NCBI GenBank assembly: GCA_030844895.1
Contig: CM061233.1
Coordinates: 66,021,656-66,085,655, forward strand
Direction: 5' to 3'
From: Ambrosia x helenae
Lineage: Eukaryota; Streptophyta; Magnoliopsida; Asterales; Asteraceae
DNA length: 64,000 nt
Shown here: one piece after another, positions 57,601 to 64,000 of the stretch
Numbering within the stretch: the stretch's first letter is position 1
Layout: every line of letters starts with the position of its first letter
Notes under the pieces: generated by a model
Databases searched by the model: none
What the model saw: only the letters and a program-made list of their open reading frames with translations
Told to the model about the DNA's origin: nothing
Program-made: the position numbers and the translations under genes

Positions 57601-58672
57601 GTGTGTATGATGGTTGTGAGTAGGATGAAGTTTGTGCCATGTAGTTGATGGTAGGTTTTGGTGATTCCATAACATTGGAAATGCAAGCAACATGTGGTGC
57701 AACAACTCCTGAACTTGAGTTACTCACAGGAACTGAAGTACCTCCAAAGTATAAGCTAGGATTCTGAGGAACCTGTGCTCTTCTAGCTTTCCTCTTCTCT
57801 TCCATTTCTTTGTTTTCCAGCTTCTGTATGAACTCTTGAATAGTCCAGTATTGGTATGCATCCTTCTCCCTGAGAACTTCCACATGCTGATCCCAGTAAG
57901 GTGGTAGAGCATCTGCAAACTTATCCACCAAATTCTTCATAGGAATCTGTATACCATAACTTGACAATTCAGTTAGCAAATGACTATATCTAGGAGTTAA
58001 TTCTTTTAAAGTTTCATTTCCAATATAAGAAAAATTTTCAAACTCCTTTCTCAGTTCATCCATCCTTAAACTTCTAGTCTTCTCGTTCCCATCGTGCCTC
58101 CTCTTAAGCACATCCCATAATTGCTTAGACGTTGTACAAGTCCCAAATTGATGCAATAGATCATTTGTGATTGCCTGAGTCAATTGGGAAAAGGCTTTCT
58201 TTTCCACAGCAAACTTCTTTTTCTCTTCCTCAGTCATGCTCTCCAATGGAACTGGTTCACCTGTATTCTCCAAAACTGGTGCTGTGTAACCTTTAGCAAT
58301 CATACTCCATGCCTCTGCTCCCTCCACTCCCATGCCTTCCAAGTGAATCTTGAACTTGTTCTGCCACTGATTGTATTCTTGTATCTCCATAAGCTTCGGT
58401 GGCCGATTCCCGCTACCTGAAGATAAATCATTAATCAGTGTGGAAATAGCATTTGTAGTTTGAGTGTTTACCAACGCTGCTGCTACTCCCCAGTAGTCAG
58501 GTTGTGGTGCTGGAGGTGCTACGCTTTGAGGCATCGAGCTCGTCATCGCCATGTAATTAATCGGTTGCGAAGACTGTGTGCTCGTCTTTTGTGCTGCCAC
58601 CGTCCATGGGTCCATCACTTGCTGTTGTGGTTGTGTCGTTGCTGGTCTCGGAGTAGTCGGAAAATTCCACAT
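54626..58672 (-). CDS. Element E gag, 1348 aa with two zinc knuckles
   Basis: Starts at the first ATG (58672; a longer reading would need a non-ATG start) and is open for its full length. Residues about 95-310 form the copia gag capsid region (DUF4219/UBN2 type, with FSQLTQAITNDLLHQFG). A CCHC zinc knuckle, CFNCGGKGHFKREC, lies near residue 505. A glutamine and asparagine-rich tract follows, then acidic serine-rich segments. A second knuckle, CFKCGERGHLLAQC, lies near residue 1140. Most copia gags are a few hundred residues with one knuckle; this is about three times that size. The product should coat the element RNA and build the virus-like particle. It ends 17 bases before the pol reading, which is in another frame. 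Confidence 0.9.
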   Translation of the reverse strand: MWNFPTTPRPATTQPQQQVMDPWTVAAQKTSTQSSQPINYMAMTSSMPQSVAPPAPQPDYWGVAAALVNTQTTNAISTLINDLSSGSGNRPPKLMEIQEYNQWQNKFKIHLEGMGVEGAEAWSMIAKGYTAPVLENTGEPVPLESMTEEEKKKFAVEKKAFSQLTQAITNDLLHQFGTCTTSKQLWDVLKRRHDGNEKTRSLRMDELRKEFENFSYIGNETLKELTPRYSHLLTELSSYGIQIPMKNLVDKFADALPPYWDQHVEVLREKDAYQYWTIQEFIQKLENKEMEEKRKARRAQVPQNPSLYFGGTSVPVSNSSSGVVAPHVACISNVMESPKPTINYMAQTSSYSQPSYTQPPPQQQYNNSYIPPFSPMQQASFYTASQSQQPMNQVTQPNQQQVVLETSNLGNVTVEVAQQHIALVSAMVSSYNGLVASQIGNNNLTNEDYAQIDKEEMELIDIQWAFASIMRRAMEFIEKTGRTDLGTSPNTTYGFNKEKVTCFNCGGKGHFKRECTQPPKQGNRNPFNASYQNRQQQNQNQVSYQNNNNYQNRQNNSNNNQNRQPNTSNQNQNQSPNNTNRTVIPITTPNETQQNTSQNQALVTQQDERFDWSGLQIGVEKITIGGNVACVACKVDIEESVMVDEKKETECESDESEAEMDVETESVEVKVEETNSGVVIDTVSDVPEECESVYSDSDSESDTEASVTSLDDDIDQLLAEADFLMTRKSCIADDAFTKIDYSKFFTGKEAHFALMAMTDPPKPVSSECSTDIKSDKYCGTCDRLTEENKQLRVQRDSAIMNSQSTRKELNAFNKVLDGYKKDISDLKNTLSLKQLAINNYINEIENTKLEMAAIKCFAEKVNKKLESYKHIAYVVDHIIDDQTTNYKSVPSPVLFENHNCHQVTPESSVKSDSSSEIESNTSSIGDPHSDVRPILGLNDEGVYAESVDSDSESDDTGNDQTVNACEIPKENHIITTEPVSSSQHVHPMANAHREKKSEKNVIKKDLENKDVKNEQCDKPVKVFYRMEGSDKIISDEEFPIKNANYAKIEKIWQESTIWFPKHERTNEIPPAILKKLYLDVPQEPKVHVTEFIRPNNRANGFHEPTYSKGPLPESLRNQQYNDQYPVRSFAQPNAQYVFEEYRACFKCGERGHLLAQCPYVRHKRHEVEVRNSMRKPIDHYVPPHRRVVPQQQPFYNQNNFHQMRNNRPIQYDRRNRIAMEQSWRKPVVNATIDRQKVPLKLIVKSNVGPKSVKSDKVTKKVTFVNNVQKPTENPKSHIRILKRSEQSWSPNGTPGASTSKVNEKKETVLNNQKKIDPKQKVVENVNENVSLKADVQRPKTQAWVPRKN

Positions 58673-59336
58673 GATCACGAACTTCGAAAAATTCAACACT
58701 TAGAAAATTTTCCAAAACTAGTTTCTAGGTTCGCCCAGTTTTTCCTTCACTTTCGTCCCTTTCTGATGCAGGTTCGCCCAAACAGTGTTTCCCGAATGTA
58801 AGACTTCACCAGAAAGTAAAACACACTAATCCTTTTCCACTTTCGCCCAGAAAATTTCAGGTTCGACCGTTTCTAATCTACGTTCGCCCGCCCGATCAAT
58901 CTGATGTGGAAAATGTGACCCGAAAGTGAAAACTTCAAACAAAAACTTTTCAGGTTCGCCCAAAAGTACCTAGGTTCGACCAGAAATGACTCACGTTCGC
59001 CCAAAACAAGTCAGATTCGTCCACTAAGTTCCAGGTTCGGCCATTTCATGTTTAAAAAAACGGTTACACTTTGAAAAACGGTTATTTTGATCTCTGATTT
59101 TCAAAAGTTTGTGGATTTGAATGATCTTAATCAGGTTAAGATTCGGAATTGATTTGGAACAACTTTAATTCTTGGAATTTTGAATTTTAACCACAAAATC
59201 AACTTCAAATCAATCAAAAACACTCAAAAACCATTTTCATGCAAAAACAGATGTATTTTGATCAAAATTATGTCCAAATCAGCTCTGAGTTTATCAAATT
59301 TGTTGTTGTATGATCCGTATGGCTCTGATACCACTT
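58673..59336 (-). promoter_or_regulatory. Element E 5' leader with primer-binding site and motif array
   Basis: The minus-strand primer-binding site is at 59321-59333 (plus-strand ggctctgatacca), three bases from the 5' LTR. The rest is a non-coding leader. Its gag-proximal part (about 58728-59045) is filled with 13 copies of the TTCGnCC-type word, most in the form gttcgccca. Confidence 0.85.
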
Positions 59337-59850
59337 TGTAAGCAAAAGATTTTGACTAAAACAGGATTATTTGATCATACAAGTTACAAAACCAGGTGCG
59401 GAAACCCTAGCTTTGAACAAACTGATAGAAACTCAAATCAAAACACAATCAATATCATTTTCAAAGCTTTTCATAGATTAACTTGTTCATAAACTTGATT
59501 ACAATGACACTTTGGTTAATCTAGATCACTTACAGACACTCTCAAACAAACCTGGAACCTGACCTCAAAACACACACAACTAATAACTCTCTTTCCATTA
59601 CATAAACACAAAATCTATTTATAGACACTGCACATTCGCCTCTTTACTGTGGTCGAATGTGGACTTCTTCCACATTCGCCCAGTAGAAGGTACGAACGTG
59701 TAACTTGATCAGATTCCAATCTACATTCGTCCACTTGCTTTCTACCTTCGCCCATATATGTCTACCTTCGACCAGTCAATTTCCACCTTCAATCCATCAG
59801 CACTCTAACATATGTTAATATCCAATCACCAGTCGCAAAACGCATCTACA
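59337..59850 (-). repeat. Element E 5' LTR with promoter
   Basis: On the minus strand a tataaata box lies at 59616-59623. Immediately upstream of it, at about 59634-59775, is the array of TTCGnCC-type words. The geometry suggests U3 promoter or enhancer sites. It matches the 3' LTR with about six substitutions. Confidence 0.9.
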
Positions 59851-60560
59851 GAAAAGAAGAAAATGGAAGGTGTTCCATATGCTTCTGCGATTGGTTTTAT
59901 CATGTATGCCATGTTATGTACTAGACCTGATGTCTCGTATGCTCTTAGCATGACGAGTAGATACCAACAGAACCCAGGAGAGAGTCACTAGGCTGCGGTG
60001 AAGAACATTCTTAAGTACTTGAGAAGGACTAAGGACATGTTCTTAATATATGGAGGACTAGATGAGGAGCTGTCAGTTAAGTGTTATACTGATGCAAGCT
60101 TCCAGACTGATCGTGATGACTCAAGATCACAAACGGGATATGTTTTCATTCTGAATGGTGGGGCTATTACTTGGAAGAGCTCTAAGCAAAGTGTGGTTGC
60201 TCAATCCACCTGTGAATCAGAATACAATGCTGCATCAGATGCTGCAAAGGAGGCTGCCTGGATGAAGAAGTTCATTACTGATCTCGATGTTATGCCTAGC
60301 ATAAAGAAACCAATCGAGATACTGTGTGACACACTGGTGCCATTTCTCTTGCAAAGGAACCAAGGTCACACCAGACCACAAGGCATATACTCAGGAAATT
60401 CCACTATATTAGAGAGATAGTAGAGCGTGGAGACATCGTGATAAACAAAGTTCATACAGATCTAAATCTGGCTGACCCCTTTACTAAGCCTTTACCTCAA
60501 GCTAAACATGAGGAGCATGATGGAAATATAGGGCTTAGAGTTGTTAGACAATGGGCATGA
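59851..60560 (+). pseudogene. Copia A end of reverse transcriptase and RNase H
   Basis: Continues copia A after insertion E. It begins in the RT thumb (phrases YASAIGFIMYAMLCTRPD and SMTSRYQQNPG), meets TAG at 59989, then runs through RNase H (CYTDASFQTDRDDSRSQTG, then STCESEY). A further frameshift near 60330 shifts the last part. The polyprotein stop is near 60558. Confidence 0.87.
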
Positions 60561-61435
60561 TCTGTAATTAGTATTGGTGTTTTATTTTGAACTATGACAG
60601 TTATGTTGAATGTTTATTTGATTTAATGGGTTAAATGCAAATTTAAATATATATTAACTGTGTTCATTATTTGTATGTTTAAATCCTTGAATAAGAGTAT
60701 TCTAAATGTTCGTAGTCAATCAAATTACATGGGAATGAATTTGAATGTAAGACTATTGTGAATTAGGATGGTTGTATTCATGAGATGAATAGCTCAAGGG
60801 TTTGAGGATCATAATTCACAGATATTATTAGGGAATAATATTGGGTGTAACTCGCTTCAAAACGATCTCCATGGATCTGTGTCATGAGATGTTTTGATTG
60901 ATATGTTCAATCTGTCCTTTTTCCTAAGGCACATATTAAACTACATTGATCAAGGACTATCTTTGATGTTATCTTACACTATCCTGAAACATGGGTAGCA
61001 ATAAGGGTAGCGTTGGGAGAAATCTGAGATTAAGTGGGAGTTGTATGACGCTGATGGAATTCTGTACTTCTATAGGATTAGAAGTCTAGACATTCTGGCG
61101 CCCTCGTAAAACTCAAACTGGTATAAACGCGTGGCCACGCTCGGACTAAGGTAGTTCGTTAGACCATTTTGAATTAGAGACGAGAATAGAGAATAGTTGA
61201 TCACTATATAAGAATGAATGATCCATGTCTTATGATCAACGGATGTCTATACAGAAGGGACTTATTGATAGAATTATCAGGGCTATAGTATTTGGTTAAG
61301 TAAAGTGTTACTTGAACTCAAAGAACTAGTTGACGACTGTAAAGTGTCATACTGTGTTGGGTGCAATGCGATGCAGCTAGGCGTCCAACTTTGCGCACGT
61401 TAACTCATTTAATTAAAATCGTCCAAGTGGGAGAT
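60561..61435 (+). other. Copia A 3' non-coding region with polypurine tract
   Basis: AT-rich with no ORF of note. The polypurine tract aagtgggagat (61425-61435) directly precedes the 3' LTR. Confidence 0.75.
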
Positions 61436-62145
61436 TGTTGGATATATAGTATGTCCGATGTAATTAAAAGTCGAGGTCAATGTAACCCGACCCGGTACGA
61501 TCCGAAGAGTTACACGTTGGTACACGAATCAGATAAGTTCATGAGTAGATGGATTATTATTTATGAAATAATAATTGTTCTAGACTTGAGGGACTTAATA
61601 TTAATAAGATTAATATTAAGGAGTATTAAGATATTTAACAAGGGGCTTAATGTAAGTTATTGTTTTATAAAAGGAGGGTTAAGGAGTAAACCCTAATCAC
61701 AATTTTATCAAAACAACTTACCCCTTGCCTACTCTCTAAAGTCTGCGGCCGCCACCCAAGAAGAAAGGGTCGCCGCCTCCTTTTTCTTTTGGTCCGGCCA
61801 TCAACCACCACAAGCCACCACCTTCCTCTTGCAAGTGTTGCTTCCCGGTTGGTTCGTGCACGGTGTGAACTTCCTACTAGCGAGGATTCGTTGTAACCCG
61901 CGTATTACAATTCCGATGTAGTCGTCAAAGGTTGATTACTAAACCCCCTATGGATGTTTATTATTTATTTGTTTATACACGTTTAACTGAGATCCTGATT
62001 GAGAATATTTTATTAATCGGATTAATAAAATTAATTAAATATTTATATATATAAATCGGCCAACATTATATATTGTATATAATCGATTTTTTATTAGTAA
62101 ATATTAACTACTTCCGCTGTGTATACGATACCATGATTCCCAACA
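61436..62145 (+). repeat. Copia A right LTR
   Basis: 710 bp, the same length as the left LTR, starting tgttggatatatag and ending ttcccaaca, followed by the gatgt target duplication. About 15 substitutions separate the two LTRs. Confidence 0.93.
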
Positions 62146-62339
62146 GATGTAGCATATGATTATTAGACACCAGGTAAATCTCTAGTTGATAAGTGATAAT
62201 TAATCACCCTACCATGCACGCCTCTTAAATCAATCATCATCATGACATATCATTTGATACCAATTTGGTTGTTTTTTTAGGTTCACATCACATCTTTAGA
62301 ATGTTTTGAGGAAGTGACAAAGTTGTGCATAGACTTCAT

Positions 62340-62696
62340 CATCATCATCATACTCAGTTAATCCCACCTATAGCAAAGCTAAGGTAGGGTCTGAGAAGGG
62401 TAAGATGTAGACAGCCTTACCTCTACCCCTAAGAATAGAGAGTCTGCTTCCAGTGAGACGCCCGGCTCGATGTGGTTTGGTATCAAGCCTTGGACATAAG
62501 GCACAAAACACTTAGCAATCGGAACAAACCCGATCGGTGCATGTACCCCTTTGTCTTTTGGCTATCCACGCCACCACATGATGCATGATTAACCGTCCGT
62601 CGTTTTTACCGTTATTTTCACGAAATTAGTAAAATAACGTTAAAACTAGTACAACTTTACTTTTGCCCCCCAAGGGCCACACATATATACATTATA
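62340..62696. repeat. Dispersed repeat, SINE-like head plus the repeat at the left window edge
   Basis: 62340-62490 contains ggtagggtctgagaagg and cagccttacctctacccc, wording I associate with plant SINE-type repeats. 62498-62696 is the second copy of window positions 1-206. Similarity between the two copies ends after acattata. No target duplication was found. Confidence 0.5.
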
Positions 62697-63021
62697 TGCG
62701 CACACCATAAGTGGGGCGTAGTTGTGCATAGACTTCACTAAAGCAATATGTGCACACGTAGAACTAGAAGTAGGTTTTATGAGTTATCAAGTGTTGATCA
62801 TTTAAAAAAAATCTTGAAAAATCGACATATTCCTTTTACGGTACACACACTTTATCACTTAATGTTAAATTTTCTATCCCGAAAAACACCCAGGAGAAAA
62901 CTAGTTTGATATAAAACCAATTTTAAGTAAACCATTTAACAATTATACAAATTATTTTAATAGTGATATATACATGTAAAGTATTTTGTATATACATATA
63001 TATGTGTGTGCTATTTAAATT

Positions 63022-63060
<39 letters not shown>

Positions 63061-63230
63061 ATAGAGAACTATTATTTTTTCAATATTTTATATATTTGTA
63101 TCTTGCAATATATGAACCTTCCATTTCTATAATACAGGAGAAATATTTCATGTCTTTTCTACATGAAGGGATAGGGTATCAAGTCCTGACGTAATTAAGG
63201 ATAACCCAATCCCATAAAACAGCTCAAGTC
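62697..63230. other. AT-rich intergenic DNA
   Basis: No gene recognised. It includes a (TA)n run at 63024-63057 and other AT-rich low-complexity sequence. Confidence 0.6.
63024..63057. repeat. (TA)n microsatellite
   Basis: About 17 TA units inside an AT-rich stretch. Confidence 0.95.
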
Positions 63231-63765
63231 AAGTAGTTTGCGTAGCATCCTGCGGAGGATCATGCGCAGACAACTCTCAACGCGGGTACATGTCACTGGT
63301 TACGAAGTACATGCGTAACAGCCCTCAACACAGAAGATGTCAGCAACAACACATTCAATGCGCGTGGCCCTCACGCGCAGACAAACAGGCAACATCGTAT
63401 GCAAGTACGAGGATGTACGGAAGATCCTGACTCATGAAGATCCTGTCAGACCTGGGCGCATGTTCAGCCAATCAAACAGTGATGCGTGGCAAGTTGGTCC
63501 AACAACTCTGCCCCAAGCACAACGACGTGACAACCTCCATGCTGCACACGCTACAGCCATGTTGTACAGTACTGTCAGATGTATTGTACACTGCACGTCG
63601 CCCTGTAAGGGGCCAGATGTCACATCAGACGCCCCCAGCAAGGTCAGCCATGCTGTTGTCAGAAAAGGAGTCACCTACGACCAGCCTCGTCGCCCCACAT
63701 GGCGCCGTGGTAGGGGAGTATTCTCTTTCTCTCTTATCAGCATAAATTATCATTCATCTTTATCC
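63231..63765. other. GC-rich block of unknown nature
   Basis: Base composition changes sharply to GC-rich relative to both neighbours. An ORF of 143 codons (63337-63768, +) spans most of it, but overlapping frames on both strands are also open and no domain is recognisable. The pyrimidine-rich ctctttctctctt at its end and the lack of coding features suggest a fragment of an LTR or other repeat. No function is claimed. Confidence 0.4.
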
Positions 63766-63775
63766 TAATTACATG

Positions 63776-63919
63776 GGCCGAATGGAGGTAAGACCTTAAC
63801 CCGACCCAAACCCGTCCTTTTGGTTAAGAGGGAAAAATACCTTACAAGGCCGAATGGAGGTAAGACCTTAACCCGACCCAAACCCGTCCTTGTGGTTAAG
63901 AGGGAAAAATACCTTACAA
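63776..63919 (+). repeat. 72-bp tandem duplication
   Basis: Two adjacent 72-bp copies (63776-63847 and 63848-63919) begin ggccgaatggagg and end accttacaa. Only one substitution is visible between them (cttttggtt and cttgtggtt). Confidence 0.95.
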
Positions 63920-63927
63920 CCATACTA

Positions 63928-64000
63928 TGGGGGTGTTTGGGATTGATTATTCAAAACATATTATGCGTTTTGAAAAAGCAGGGGTGGAGCTGCTTATAGA
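63928..64000. mobile_element. Possible MITE start, cut by window end
   Basis: tgggggtgtttgggattg resembles the terminal inverted repeat start of common plant MITEs. The other end lies beyond the window, so this is tentative. Confidence 0.3.

Larger units (their letters stand above)
44659..59850 (-). mobile_element. Sirevirus-like Ty1/copia retrotransposon E with extra downstream ORF
   Basis: 15,192 bp flanked by gaaaa on both sides. LTRs of 514 bp each (44659-45172 and 59337-59850) differ at about six positions (about 1%), so it is younger than its host A. On the minus strand the order is LTR, primer-binding site (59321-59333), leader, gag (two zinc knuckles), protease-integrase-RT-RNase H, a 2.36-kb spacer, a long extra ORF, polypurine tract, LTR. 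The RT motif YVDDIIFGST and an ORF after pol point to the Sirevirus lineage. The short LTRs and very long gag are unusual for that lineage as I remember it. Pol has one in-frame stop and the extra ORF has one, so this copy is probably not fully active. Confidence 0.92.
25432..62145 (+). mobile_element. Ty1/copia retrotransposon A, host of nested insertions B, C, D and E
   Basis: LTRs of 710 bp each (25432-26141 and 61436-62145) start TGTTGG and end CCAACA. They are flanked by the identical 5-bp duplication gatgt (25427-25431 and 62146-62150), so they belong to one insertion despite lying 36 kb apart. Removing insertions B (27928-41244), D (41914-44423) and E (44659-59850), each with its own 5-bp duplication, leaves an element of about 5.7 kb with a primer-binding site, gag, reverse transcriptase, RNase H and polypurine tract in plus orientation. 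Protease and integrase are missing and several stops are present, so it is dead. The LTRs differ at about 15 positions, roughly 2%. Confidence 0.92.

Noticed and set aside
63337..63768. 143-codon ORF in the GC-rich block
   Set aside because: No recognisable domain, several overlapping open frames on both strands, and repeat-like surroundings; not called as a gene.

Overview
This is nuclear DNA of a flowering plant, almost certainly a eudicot. The evidence is intron-containing host genes, two plant-specific PLS-class pentatricopeptide repeat (PPR) genes, a relic of plastid rpoC1, and a dense layer of LTR retrotransposons and MITEs. Several repeat types, notably a Sirevirus-like copia with a long extra ORF after pol, look like elements I associate with Asteraceae. 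That family assignment is an inference from memory and was not tested.

Layout. (1) 1-9.7 kb is the gene island. It holds a pseudouridine-kinase-like PfkB gene (448-4233, +, seven exons visible, 5' end not seen, one frameshift in a T run). Next come two intronless, convergent PPR genes: an E-class protein (5095-7158, +) and a DYW-class protein (7692-9641, -). (2) 9.77-11.25 kb holds two hAT-type MITEs with perfect 8-bp target duplications, a GA microsatellite and a diverged rpoC1 fragment. (3) 11.25-22.5 kb is a chromovirus-like Ty3/gypsy element in a partial tandem: internal 3' end, LTR, full internal region, LTR. (4) 22.5-25.4 kb is intergenic DNA with a third hAT MITE, a SINE with a 16-bp target duplication and a TRIM-like element. 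(5) 25.4-62.1 kb is one Ty1/copia element (A) with GATGT target duplications, swollen by nested insertions. B is a non-coding LTR element and carries C, another non-coding LTR element, inside its left LTR. D is a solo LTR related to B in the opposite orientation. E is a 15.2-kb Sirevirus-like copia on the minus strand. (6) 62.1-64 kb holds a dispersed repeat also present at the left edge of the window, a GC-rich block, a 72-bp tandem duplication and perhaps the start of another MITE.

How the parts relate. Only the three host genes at the left look like cell-function genes: RNA-nucleoside salvage and organelle RNA processing or editing. Everything else is mobile DNA. The clean TSDs allow the order of insertion to be read: A first; B, D and E later into A; C later still into B. 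The most unusual content is in element E. It has a roughly 1,200-codon ORF downstream of pol, interrupted by one in-frame UAA, and about 44 copies of a short TTCG(C/T/A)CC word, in both orientations, confined almost entirely to its non-coding blocks and LTRs.
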